Part shown: positions 34,895 through 42,984 of the stretch, one piece after another
Numbering within the stretch: the first letter of the stretch is position 1
Layout: every line of letters starts with the position of its first letter
Assembly (NCBI RefSeq): GCF_900099705.1
Contig: NZ_LT629695.1
Location: 248,001-312,000, forward strand
Source: Agrococcus jejuensis
GTDB lineage: Bacteria; Actinomycetota; Actinomycetes; Actinomycetales; Microbacteriaceae
Length of the DNA stretch: 64,000 nt
Reading direction: 5' to 3'
Program-made: the position numbers and the translations under genes
Notes under the pieces: model-generated
Seen by the model: only the letters and a program-made list of their open reading frames with translations
Told to the model about the DNA's origin: nothing
Databases searched by the model: none

Positions 34895-35523
34895 CAGCGC
34901 CTCCAGGGCATCGCGAGGCGGCCGGCGAGCTGCAGGATCGCATCGAACACGGCCGCGAGCAGCAGGGTGCCGACGAGGCCGGTGACGACGGCGGCGAGGT
35001 TGCCCGTCGCGCGCCCGTTCGTGAAGAGGTAGCCGAGGTTGTCGCTGCCGATGAGTGCGCCGACCGTCACCATCGCGACGGTCGAGACCGAGATGACGCG
35101 CAGGCCCGCGAGCAGCACGGGACCCGCGAGCGGCAGCTCGACCCGCACGAATCGCCCTGCGCGACCGAAGCCGATGGCCGTCGCCGCCGACAGCGTCGCC
35201 GGCGGCAGCGACGTGAACGCGTCGGTCGAGCTGCGCACCATGATCGCGACGGCGTACAGCGTGAGCGCGACCGTGAGGTTGATCTCGTCGAGGGTTCGCG
35301 TCGCCAGGATGAGCGGCAGGATGAGGAAGAGCGGCAGCGACGGGATCGCGTAGAGCAGGCTGCCCGTCGACAGGATGATGCCGCGCGCGACGCGGCTGCC
35401 CGCCGCGAGCCGGCCGAGCGGCACGGCGATGAGGAAGCCGACGACGATGGGCGCGATCGACAGGCGCGCGTGGTTGAGCGTGAGGGACCACACCTGATCC
35501 CAGTTGGCGACGACCCAGTCCAT
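34894..35523 (-). CDS. Osmoprotectant ABC transporter permease (OpuCD/ProW type)
   Basis: The 209-aa permease resembles its neighbour: IPSLPLFLILPLIL in an early helix, an EAA loop around AATAIGFGRAGRFVRVELPLAGPVLLAGLR, and GALIGSDNLGYLFTNG. Two different short permeases with one ATPase match the OpuC layout. It lies 12 nt after the ATPase stop. Confidence 0.88.
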   Translation of the reverse strand: MDWVVANWDQVWSLTLNHARLSIAPIVVGFLIAVPLGRLAAGSRVARGIILSTGSLLYAIPSLPLFLILPLILATRTLDEINLTVALTLYAVAIMVRSSTDAFTSLPPATLSAATAIGFGRAGRFVRVELPLAGPVLLAGLRVISVSTVAMVTVGALIGSDNLGYLFTNGRATGNLAAVVTGLVGTLLLAAVFDAILQLAGRLAMPWRR

Positions 35524-35535
35524 GCCGGACCGACC

Positions 35536-36348
35536 TCAGGCGGCGTCGAGCGTGCCGAGGGGCGTGCCGTCGCGGTCGACGACGACCTGGCGGCCGTCGA
35601 CCTCCTCGACGTGGAGCGAGCGCTCCCCCGCGCTCGCGCCGATGAACTCGCGCACGAAGTCGTTGGCGGGCTCCGCCACGATCTCGGCGGGCGTGCCCGC
35701 CTGCGCGATCACGCCCTCCTTCTCGAGCACGACGACCTGGTCGGCGAGCGCGAACGCCTCCTGGATGTCGTGGGTCACGAACAGCACGGTCTTGCCGAGC
35801 TCGCGCTGCAGCCTGCGCGTCTCGCGCTGCAGCTCGAGGCGCACGATCGGGTCGACGGCACCGAAGGGCTCGTCCATGAGCAGGATGTTCGGATCGGCCG
35901 CGAGGGCGCGCGCGACGCCGACGCGCTGCTGCTGGCCGCCCGAGAGCTGGTGCGGGTAGCGGTCGGCGAGGTCGGCGTCGAGGCCGACGGTCGCGAGCAG
36001 CTCGAGCGCGCGAGTGCGCGCGGCGCCGCGGGCCGTGCCGTCGAGCATCGGCACGGTCGCGACGTTCTGCCACACGGTGCGGTGCGGCAGCAGTCCAGCG
36101 GCCTGGAGCACGTAGCCGATGCCGCGGCGCAGGCGCACGGGATCCTTCGTCGCGACGTCCTCGCCGTCGATGAGCACGCGGCCCGACGTCGGGTCGACCA
36201 TGCGGTTGACCATGCGCATGAGGGTCGTCTTGCCCGAGCCCGACGACCCCACGAGCACCGTGCAGGTGCGCGGCGGGATCTCGAGCGAGCACTCGCGCAC
36301 CGCGACCGCCTGGCCGTAGTGCTTGGACACCTGCTCGAAGGTGATCAC
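35536..36348 (-). CDS. Osmoprotectant ABC transporter ATP-binding protein
   Basis: The 270-aa ATPase has Walker A GSSGSGKTT (near residue 35), signature LSGGQQQRVGVARALA and Walker B ILLMDEPFGAVDPI, the OpuCA/ProV pattern. It ends soon after the ATPase domain, without the CBS pair that senses ionic strength in OpuCA, so any osmotic sensing must lie elsewhere. The GTG overlaps the TetR stop (GTGA). Confidence 0.9.
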   Translation of the reverse strand: MITFEQVSKHYGQAVAVRECSLEIPPRTCTVLVGSSGSGKTTLMRMVNRMVDPTSGRVLIDGEDVATKDPVRLRRGIGYVLQAAGLLPHRTVWQNVATVPMLDGTARGAARTRALELLATVGLDADLADRYPHQLSGGQQQRVGVARALAADPNILLMDEPFGAVDPIVRLELQRETRRLQRELGKTVLFVTHDIQEAFALADQVVVLEKEGVIAQAGTPAEIVAEPANDFVREFIGASAGERSLHVEEVDGRQVVVDRDGTPLGTLDAA

Positions 36349-36986
36349 GATCGCGGGGCGAGCCCGATCTTGGCCTCGGCGAGGCCGTGCTCGAGCGACA
36401 TCTCGAGGATCTCCTCGTCGCCGAAGCGGTCGCGCTGGAACGCGAACATCACCAGCGCGTCGGCGACGCGGAAGCCGCGGCGCAGCGCCGAGCGGGCCGC
36501 GTCGTCGTCGGGCACGCCGAAGCGGGCGACGAGCACGCCGAGGGTCTCGGCGGCGATGAGCTCGGTCGAGTCGGCGGGACGCTCTGCGCCAACGTCGAGC
36601 CAGTCGCCCGTGCGCACGGAGCGGAACGAGGGGATCTCGCGGTACGCGCCGATGAAGTCGCGCAGCAGGGCCGTGACCGCGTCCTCCCACACCACGTGGT
36701 CGGGGTCCGACAGCGTGCGCTCGAAGCGGGCGCGGAGGCGCTCGAGGTTGCGGCCCGCGAGGGCCACGAGCACGGCGATGCGGTCGGGGAAGTACCGGTA
36801 GACCGTGCCGATGGAGGCGCCGGCCGACTTCGCGACCATCGCGGTCGTGAGCAGCTCGGAGCCGACGTCGTCGACGCAGTGCGCTGCCGCGTCGAGCAGG
36901 GCCTCGATGCGTGCGGCAGCCCGAGGCTGCACCGGCTCGCTGCGGACCGCCACCGATGCGGCGTCCGGGTGCACCGTCATGGGCAT
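36345..36986 (-). CDS. TetR-family regulator of the osmoprotectant transporter
   Basis: The 213-aa protein has an N-terminal helix-turn-helix (about residues 35-75: ALLDAAAHCVDD, TTAMVAKSAGASIGTVYRYFPDR) and a helical ligand domain. It is translationally coupled to the ATPase gene and heads the operon, so it probably controls uptake in response to a small ligand. I prefer ATG 36986 because GGAG lies 8 nt upstream; an ATG at 37013 would sit inside the presumed operator. Confidence 0.88.
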   Translation of the reverse strand: MPMTVHPDAASVAVRSEPVQPRAAARIEALLDAAAHCVDDVGSELLTTAMVAKSAGASIGTVYRYFPDRIAVLVALAGRNLERLRARFERTLSDPDHVVWEDAVTALLRDFIGAYREIPSFRSVRTGDWLDVGAERPADSTELIAAETLGVLVARFGVPDDDAARSALRRGFRVADALVMFAFQRDRFGDEEILEMSLEHGLAEAKIGLAPRS

Positions 36987-37007
36987 GGGGTTCGCTCCGT
37001 CCTGCTG

Positions 37008-37039
37008 GAGCATCGCTCATCGATCTTCGAGCGACGCTC
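37008..37039 (-). promoter_or_regulatory. Candidate TetR operator
   Basis: An inverted repeat of 11-nt arms (37008-37018 and 37029-37039, 10 of 11 pairs) with a 10-nt spacer lies 22 nt before the tetR start. A weak TTGCGA -35 (37043-37048) and ATCGAT -10 (37019-37024) would place the dyad within the promoter, as expected for autorepression. Confidence 0.6.
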
Positions 37040-37129
37040 AGTTCGCAAGACTCTACTCCCGACACGTGTCGGACATGCGTCGGACGCGCCCACCTGTGGA
37101 GACCGGTGCGGACATGGCACGATGGCCGC

Positions 37130-37861
37130 GTGTGCGGACGCTACGTCATGGCTGCGGATCCCAGCGATCTCGTCGCCCTGTTCGAGGTCGACGAGATGGG
37201 CGACCTCCCCGATCGCTCGTGGAACGTCGCGCCCACCGACCTCGCTCCCGTGGTCGTCGAGCCGCCGTCGCGCGACGGCACGCCGCCTGCGAGGCGGCTC
37301 GAGGCGGCCAGGTGGGGACTCGTGCCCACGTGGGCGAAGGATCTCTCGGGCGGCGTGAAGGCCATCAACGCGCGCAGCGAGACCGTGGCGGAGCGCCGCA
37401 CCTTCTCGGCCTCGCTCGGCATGCGGCGCGCCCTCGTGCCCGCGAGCGGCTGGTACGAGTGGCGCAAGCCCGAGAAGACGCCCTTCTACGTGCACGCCGA
37501 CGACGAGCGCCCCGTCGCGTTCGCGGGCCTCTACTCCTGGTGGAAGAGCCCGGAGGGCGCCTGGGTGCTCTCGTCGACGATCCTCACGGCCGACGCCACC
37601 GGGCAGCTCGCCGACCTGCACGACCGCATGCCCGTCGTGCTCGGCCCCGAGCTGTGGGACACGTGGCTCGACGCCGAGACCGAGGGCGACCAGCACCTCG
37701 TCGACGCCGTCGTCGAGGCGGCGGCCGAGCAGGTCGAGTCTCTCGTGCTGCGCGAGGTCGGCCGCGCCGTCGGCAACGTGCGCGCCGACGGCCCCGAGCT
37801 CGTCGCGCCGGCACCGGCCGACGCGGGCGAGCCCGACGCGTCGACCGACGCGCACGGGTAG
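37130..37861 (+). CDS. SRAP-domain protein (YedK/HMCES family)
   Basis: The 243-aa protein has the SRAP pattern: Cys2 after the initiator (MCGRYV), NVAPTD, WGLVPTWA, INARSET, RRALVPASGWYEW and DLHDRMPVVL. The exposed Cys2 forms a thiazolidine crosslink with abasic sites in single-stranded DNA, protecting them at forks. The GTG start makes cysteine the second residue, as required. The C terminus carries an Ala/Asp-rich tail of about 20 residues. The next gene begins 23 nt later. Confidence 0.93.
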   Translation: MCGRYVMAADPSDLVALFEVDEMGDLPDRSWNVAPTDLAPVVVEPPSRDGTPPARRLEAARWGLVPTWAKDLSGGVKAINARSETVAERRTFSASLGMRRALVPASGWYEWRKPEKTPFYVHADDERPVAFAGLYSWWKSPEGAWVLSSTILTADATGQLADLHDRMPVVLGPELWDTWLDAETEGDQHLVDAVVEAAAEQVESLVLREVGRAVGNVRADGPELVAPAPADAGEPDASTDAHG

Positions 37862-37884
37862 CGTGGGATCGATGAGGCATCGAC

Positions 37885-38919
37885 GTGGCTGAGCTCGACC
37901 CCCTGGCCCACGTGCCCGACCCCATCCTCCATCGCGCCGCGCGCATCGAGGACTGGGTGCAGGAGCGCCGTGAGGCTCGCGCGCTGCGCGGCGGCCGACG
38001 CCCCGCCGTCATCCCCTACGCGGGCTACGGCGGCGACGGCTGGGTGCGCGTGCTGTGCCGCGTGCTGCTCGTGACGCCCGGCGAGGAGCAGCGGGCGCTC
38101 TACGAGAACATGCGCGGCTGGCGCACGTTCACGTCGATCAGCCTCGCCTCGGCCGAGGTCACGGTCTCGTCGGGCGGCACGACCGCGACCGTGACGGCCG
38201 ACCGCGGCGGCGTCGTCGACGCCGTCGTGCCCGTGTCGCTCGAGCCCGGATGGGGCGAGGTCACGCTGACCGTGCCGGGCTCCGAGCCCGTGCAGGCGCC
38301 GATCTTCGTCGTCGACCCCGCCACGAAGGTGGGCGTGGTCTCCGACGTCGACGACACCGTCATGGTCACGCTGCTCCCCCGCCCGATGCTCGCGGCGTGG
38401 AACGCGTTCGTGCTCGACGAGCACGCGCGCCGCCCCGTGCCCGGCATGGCCGTGCTCTACGACCGCGTGCGGCGGGCGAACCCGACGGCGCCGTTCATCT
38501 ACCTCTCGACGGGCGCGTGGAACGTCGCGCCCGCGCTGCGCAGGTTCCTCTCCCGCAACCTGTACCCGCCGGGGCCGCTGCTGCTCACCGACTGGGGCCC
38601 GACGCACGACCGCGTGTTCCGGTCGGGCCAGGTGCACAAGCGCACGCAGCTGCGCAGGCTCGTGCGCGACTTCCCCGACATCCGCTGGCTGCTCGTCGGC
38701 GACGACGGGCAGCACGACGAGGCGATCTACGCCGCGTTCGCCGAGGAGCACCCCGAGTCGGTCGCGGCCGTCGCCATCCGCCAGCTGTCGCCGCAGGAGG
38801 CCGTGCTCGCGGGTGGTCGCAAGCACGAGCGGCAGGACTCCGCCGTGCCGTGGCACTTCGCGCCGAACGGCGGCGGGCTCGTGCGCAGCCTCCGCGAGGA
38901 CGGCATCGCGCTCGACTGA
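37885..38919 (+). CDS. App1-like phosphatase (DUF2183) protein
   Basis: The 344-aa protein has a beta-rich N-terminal domain and a C-terminal DUF2183 domain with the HAD-type nucleophile motif SDVDDTV (near residue 155), then STGAWNVAPALRRFL and LLVGDDGQHDEAIY. Yeast App1 with this domain is a phosphatidate phosphatase; the bacterial substrate is unknown. A GTG start has GAGG 7 nt upstream. It may be co-transcribed with the SRAP gene. Confidence 0.82.
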   Translation: MAELDPLAHVPDPILHRAARIEDWVQERREARALRGGRRPAVIPYAGYGGDGWVRVLCRVLLVTPGEEQRALYENMRGWRTFTSISLASAEVTVSSGGTTATVTADRGGVVDAVVPVSLEPGWGEVTLTVPGSEPVQAPIFVVDPATKVGVVSDVDDTVMVTLLPRPMLAAWNAFVLDEHARRPVPGMAVLYDRVRRANPTAPFIYLSTGAWNVAPALRRFLSRNLYPPGPLLLTDWGPTHDRVFRSGQVHKRTQLRRLVRDFPDIRWLLVGDDGQHDEAIYAAFAEEHPESVAAVAIRQLSPQEAVLAGGRKHERQDSAVPWHFAPNGGGLVRSLREDGIALD

Positions 38920-38948
38920 CGCCGGGCCGGAGCCGGCGCCGCCGTCAG
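38916..38948. terminator. Possible bidirectional terminator
   Basis: An imperfect stem around cgccgg/ccggcg (38920-38925 with 38933-38938), with outer pairing, spans the 25-bp gap between convergent stop codons. Confidence 0.35.
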
Positions 38949-40138
38949 CGCTGCTGCTGCAGCGTCGTCGCGAGGGCCAGGTCGGCCTCGTCGAGCAGGC
39001 GCGCCGCGACGGGCAGGTGATCGTCGCCGCGGCCCGCGACCGCGAGGGCGTGCCCCGTGAGGTGGATGGCGGCGATCGCCGCCGTGCGCCCGCCGTCGTC
39101 CCAGCGCGACCGCAGCGTCGCCGCGAGCCTGCGCAGCGCCTCCGCATCCGTGCGCGCGCCTGCGGATGCCGACTCGAACGCCGTGACGACGACGTGCGCC
39201 GCGAGGGCTGCGGCGTCGTCGGCCGGGTCGCCGAGGCCCGCGGTGTCGATGTCGATGAGCCCCGTGATGCGCCACGGCTCATGGCGGTCGACGAGCAGCT
39301 GCCCCAGGTGGAGGTCGCCGTGCACCGTCACGGGCGTCGGCACGGCGGTCGAGCCGTAGAGCGCCCGCACGCGCGCGACGATGTCGGCGGCGCGCGGCGC
39401 GAGCACGGGCGACGTCTCGGCCATCCGCGCCGCGTACCAGTCGGCGCGCCGCGCGAGCGACTCGCGGGCGGCGACGCCCACGCGCACGCTCGCGAGCTGC
39501 GCGACGACGTGCTCGACGCCCTGCAGGAACCTCGGATCGTCGGCGATGCGCGCGACGTGCTCGAGCGCGGGGTCGCCCGGCATGCGCTCGAGCAGCAGCA
39601 GGCCCGCCTCCGAGTAGCCGAGGCTGCGCGGCACCGGCAGGCCCGCGGCGTGCAGCGCGACGTGCAGGTCGTGGATCGTCGCGGCGAGCGCGGGCTGCAC
39701 GACCTTCGCGAAGTGCTGCGTGCCGCCGGTGTCGACGCGCAGCACCGCGCGCTTGCCCGGCCGGTACGACTCCATCGTGAGCGTGGCGCCCGACGCCTCG
39801 ATGCCGAACTTCGCCAGCACGACGCCCGCCGCCTCCGGATACGACACGGCGGGCAGCGAGGGCAGCGACGGGTCCTGCGGGTACGTCCACGCCGTGAGCC
39901 GGTCGCCCGTCGCCCGGTCGACGAGCTGCACCGTGTGCTCGCCCACGGGCGCGTCTGGCGACGTGTTCACGTAGATCGTGACGTGCTCGACCTGGTCGTC
40001 GGGGGCGCGCAGCGTGCACGCGTAGCCGAGGATGATGCCGTCGGACACCGGCTCGAGGTCCTGCTGCCGGAACGACAGCAGCTCACGGCCTGTGCTCGCG
40101 GCGAGGCGCCGGAGGATGCCTGCGGCGTCGTCGAGCAT
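38945..40138 (-). CDS. Phosphotransferase (APH/choline kinase-like family)
   Basis: The 397-aa protein has the kinase C-lobe motifs HGDLHLGQLL (His273, Asp275) and LIDIDTAGLGDPADDAA of the APH family. Its N-terminal part, about 120 residues before the usual N-lobe, is unlike aminoglycoside kinases and somewhat like maltokinase caps. Substrate cannot be read from sequence. Start taken at ATG 40138 with GGATGGGG upstream; ATG 40147 is possible. It is followed by no same-strand gene; the preceding unknown gene is 20 nt upstream. Confidence 0.8.
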   Translation of the reverse strand: MLDDAAGILRRLAASTGRELLSFRQQDLEPVSDGIILGYACTLRAPDDQVEHVTIYVNTSPDAPVGEHTVQLVDRATGDRLTAWTYPQDPSLPSLPAVSYPEAAGVVLAKFGIEASGATLTMESYRPGKRAVLRVDTGGTQHFAKVVQPALAATIHDLHVALHAAGLPVPRSLGYSEAGLLLLERMPGDPALEHVARIADDPRFLQGVEHVVAQLASVRVGVAARESLARRADWYAARMAETSPVLAPRAADIVARVRALYGSTAVPTPVTVHGDLHLGQLLVDRHEPWRITGLIDIDTAGLGDPADDAAALAAHVVVTAFESASAGARTDAEALRRLAATLRSRWDDGGRTAAIAAIHLTGHALAVAGRGDDHLPVAARLLDEADLALATTLQQQR

Positions 40139-40157
40139 GGACCCCATCCAACACGAC

Positions 40158-40667
40158 TCAGGTGGGCAGGGGCTCCGACGACACGATCGGGTGCACCGGC
40201 AGCCACTGCAGGCGCCAGAACTCGGTCGCCGACAGCTCGAACGAGTGCGTGTCGCGCGACACCATCGCGCGCACGTGGTCGGGGTCGAGGTGCGGCCGCG
40301 CGAGCAGCGTGACGGCGGGCTGGCGCACCATGGCGCTGCGACCGAAGTGCACGCTCACGATGTCGGCCGTCGCTGGGGTGTCGCTCACGACGCACGCCGT
40401 GCGGATGAGCTTCGTGGCGCCCATGGCCTTCCACGCGAAGTGGTCGCCCTTCCAGCGCAGCTCGGCGACGAGCTCGCGGTCGCCCTTGTCGGGGCGGTGG
40501 TACTCGTACGTCTCGCGCAGCTTGAGCGGCGATCCCTCGACGACGTCGATCGTCACGCGCGTGTTGCGCCGGTTCGGCGAGAGCCAGTACGGGAAGGTCG
40601 TGGCTCGGACGGCCCACTCGCCGCGCAGGATGCGGGCCAGCTCGGCAGGATCCCCGACGCGCGCCAT
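40158..40667 (-). CDS. Unknown protein, 169 aa
   Basis: This is a soluble protein with mixed charge, no signal peptide and no TM helix. It alternates strands and short helices, with aromatic-rich stretches (FPYWLSPNRRNTRV, ATEFWRLQWLP). I recognise no family. Its ATG follows a TACGCT box by 6 nt, so it is probably leaderless. It lies 20 nt before the phosphotransferase gene on the same strand and may be co-transcribed with it. Confidence 0.6.
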   Translation of the reverse strand: MARVGDPAELARILRGEWAVRATTFPYWLSPNRRNTRVTIDVVEGSPLKLRETYEYHRPDKGDRELVAELRWKGDHFAWKAMGATKLIRTACVVSDTPATADIVSVHFGRSAMVRQPAVTLLARPHLDPDHVRAMVSRDTHSFELSATEFWRLQWLPVHPIVSSEPLPT

Positions 40668-40673
40668 GCAGCC

Positions 40674-40679
40674 AGCGTA
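40674..40679 (-). promoter_or_regulatory. Leaderless -10 box (TACGCT) of the 40158-40667 gene
   Basis: On the minus strand TACGCT, 6 nt, then the ATG. Confidence 0.6.
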
Positions 40680-40746
40680 GCCGCCTGTCCCCCATCGTTC
40701 GCTGCGCGCGTGCGGCGTGCCGCGCGTGCAGCGTGCGCTCGGCGGG

Positions 40747-41838
40747 CTACCAGATGCCGCCGGGCCGGCGTCGCACGCGCCACTCGAGCGGCAGCAGCAG
40801 CCGCACGAACAGCTGGAACCGCCGCTCGTCGAGCACGAGGTCGTGGCTCGGCAGGTGGTCGACGATCGGCCCGAACTGCAGCTTGAAGATGCCGGGTCCG
40901 TGCATGGGCTGCTCGGGGTCGTGCGCGAGCCACGACGGCGGCGTGACGTAGGCGTCGTAGATCGTGCGCCCGTCGCGCGAGCGGAACCACTGCATCGCCG
41001 TCCAGCGCATGAGGGCCGCGCCGCCGCGGATCGCGCGGTCGGGCACCGAGCCGCCGTCCTTCGCGATCGCCGTGCGGCCGTAGCCGATCATGAACGCCGA
41101 CGCCTGCGGCCCCTCGTGCGCGCCGTCGTAGCCGAACCAGAAGTGCCCCTGGCCGCGGGCGCACAGCTCGCTCCAGAGCCGGTGGTAGTAGGCGTAGGGC
41201 CGCGTGAGCTCGCTGCCGCGCCCGCCCGAGATCGTCTGCATGAGGCGGTACATCGTGCGGTACGTGTCCTCGCCGGGCTCGACCTTCTCGACGCGGTAGC
41301 CGTTGCGATCGGCGGAGCGGATGTGGTTGCGCAGGCTCTTCGAGAAGCCGGCGAAGATCGCGTCGGGCTCGCGGTCGAGCGGCACGAGCACGGTGTGGGT
41401 GTTCTTCTGGATGACGGCGGACGCGCGCAGCCCCGCATCCTGCAGCACGGCGCGATGCTCGGGCGTGTCGACGACGAACGGCTCGACCTTGAGCGCGAAG
41501 ACGCCGCGCAGCAGGCCGTGGCGCTCGGCGCGGAACGCGTCGAGCACGTCGGGCAGGTCGTCGATCGACGCGACGCCGGGGCCGGTCGGCAGGTACCAGA
41601 AGCGGCCGGCGACGCTGCGGTGCTCGAGGGCGAGCACGTGGATGCGCTCGGGCCCGGCGTCGCCGTCGCGCTCGAGCACGAGGAAGCGGGGCGTGAGGCG
41701 ATCGGGCGCCTTGAGCGCCGCGAAGGCCGCGCCCTGCGTCCACTGCCCGCCGTCGGGATTCGCCTCGACCCCGGCATCCCAGTCGCGCCGTTCCGCGGGC
41801 GTGGCAGCGCGCAGCGACCATCCCCCTGCATGCCCCAT
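40747..41838 (-). CDS. FemABX-family aminoacyltransferase, paralogue 4
   Basis: The 363-aa protein is the last of four related genes. It has paired GNAT-like halves, with NPDGGQWTQGAAFAALK near the start, the central SLRNHIRSADRNGYRVE segment, and a C-terminal TPPSW...GIFKLQFGP region typical of FemABX. Such enzymes add amino acids from aminoacyl-tRNA to peptidoglycan precursors. It is strikingly close to the neighbouring paralogue 3 over the second half (shared runs such as WFGYDGAHEGPQAS and KDGGSVPDRAIRGGA), so they arose by recent duplication. It has its own TAGTGT box (41856-41861) and GGGGGA ribosome site. Confidence 0.85.
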   Translation of the reverse strand: MGHAGGWSLRAATPAERRDWDAGVEANPDGGQWTQGAAFAALKAPDRLTPRFLVLERDGDAGPERIHVLALEHRSVAGRFWYLPTGPGVASIDDLPDVLDAFRAERHGLLRGVFALKVEPFVVDTPEHRAVLQDAGLRASAVIQKNTHTVLVPLDREPDAIFAGFSKSLRNHIRSADRNGYRVEKVEPGEDTYRTMYRLMQTISGGRGSELTRPYAYYHRLWSELCARGQGHFWFGYDGAHEGPQASAFMIGYGRTAIAKDGGSVPDRAIRGGAALMRWTAMQWFRSRDGRTIYDAYVTPPSWLAHDPEQPMHGPGIFKLQFGPIVDHLPSHDLVLDERRFQLFVRLLLPLEWRVRRRPGGIW

Positions 41839-41855
41839 GTGCGTCCCCCGCCGAG

Positions 41856-41861
41856 ACACTA
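41856..41861 (-). promoter_or_regulatory. Probable -10 box (TAGTGT) of FemABX paralogue 4
   Basis: On the minus strand TAGTGT lies in the 54-bp gap after paralogue 3's upstream neighbour gene boundary, giving a leader of about 11 nt with GGGGGAC before the ATG at 41838. Confidence 0.45.
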
Positions 41862-41892
41862 TCGGCGGTGAGGACGGCTCACATGCAGCGAA

Positions 41893-42984
41893 CTACCAGA
41901 TGCCGTAGGGCCGCTTGCGGAGGCGCCACTCGATCGGCAGCACGAGACGCGAGAACAGCTGCCAGCGGCGCGGCTCGAGCAGCAGCACGTGGCTCGGCAC
42001 GTGGTCGGTGATGGGTCCGAACAGCAGCTTGAACTGCCCGGGACCCCACAGCTGCTCGCTGCGGTCGTCGGCCTTCCACGACGGCGGCGTCGCATACGCG
42101 TCGTAGATCGTGCGACCGTCGTGCTCCTTGAACCACTGCATCGCGGTCCAGCGCATGAGGTGCGCGCCGCCGCGGATCGCACGGTCGGGCACCGATCCGC
42201 CGTCCTTCGCCAGCGCGTAGCGGCCGAAGCCGATCATGAACGACGACGCCTGCGGGCCCTCGTGCGCGCCGTCGTATCCGAACCACAGGTGGCCCTGGCC
42301 GCGGTCGCGCAGCTCGGTCCAGAGCCTGCGGTAGTAGCGGTACGGCTTCATGCCCGCGACGCCCTTGCCGCCCGAGACCGTCTGCATGAGGCGGTACATC
42401 GTCTCGAGGTTCTCGTCGGTCGGCTCGACCTTCTCGACGCGGTAGCCCTCGCGGCCGGCCTTGCGGATGTGGTTGCGCAGGTTCTTCGAGAACGCGGCGA
42501 AGATCGCGTCGGTCTCGGGCTCGAGGTCGACGAGCACGGTGTGCTGGTTCTGCTGCATGCGGTCGGAGGCGACCCATCCGGCATCCGCGAGCGTCGAGCG
42601 CACCTCGGGCACGTCGACGACGAACGGCTCGATGCGCACGGCGTAGAGGTGCGGCACGGTCTGCGCGAACGCGCGGAGCGCCGCCGTGAACGCCGGCACG
42701 GCCTCGACGGGCAGGCTCGGGCCCTGCGGCAGGTACCACTGGCGGCCGACGATCGAGCGGTGCTCGAGCGCGAGCATCGCGACGACGCCGTCGACGCCCG
42801 GCGCACCCTCGAGCACGAGGTGCACGGGATGCAGGGCGTCCTCGTGCTGCTTGAGCGCCGCGTACGCCTCGCCCTGCGCCCACTGGCCGCCGTCGGGGTT
42901 CGCCTGCACGAGCGCGTCCCACCCGGCGACCTCCGCCGCCGTCGCCGTCCTCAGCGTCGCCACCGCGTCCACCATCTCCCTCAT
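41893..42984 (-). CDS. FemABX-family aminoacyltransferase, paralogue 3
   Basis: This 363-aa protein has the same layout as paralogue 4: NPDGGQWAQGEAYAALK at the start, LEHRSIVGRQWYLPQGP, KNLRNHIRKAGREGYRVEKVEP in the middle and WGPGQFKLLFGPITDHVPSH near the end. The ATG at 42984 overlaps the stop of paralogue 2 by one base; an ATG at 42975 sits right after GAGGGAG. Probable role is addition of one residue to the peptidoglycan cross-bridge, in the cytoplasm on lipid II. Confidence 0.87.
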   Translation of the reverse strand: MREMVDAVATLRTATAAEVAGWDALVQANPDGGQWAQGEAYAALKQHEDALHPVHLVLEGAPGVDGVVAMLALEHRSIVGRQWYLPQGPSLPVEAVPAFTAALRAFAQTVPHLYAVRIEPFVVDVPEVRSTLADAGWVASDRMQQNQHTVLVDLEPETDAIFAAFSKNLRNHIRKAGREGYRVEKVEPTDENLETMYRLMQTVSGGKGVAGMKPYRYYRRLWTELRDRGQGHLWFGYDGAHEGPQASSFMIGFGRYALAKDGGSVPDRAIRGGAHLMRWTAMQWFKEHDGRTIYDAYATPPSWKADDRSEQLWGPGQFKLLFGPITDHVPSHVLLLEPRRWQLFSRLVLPIEWRLRKRPYGIW

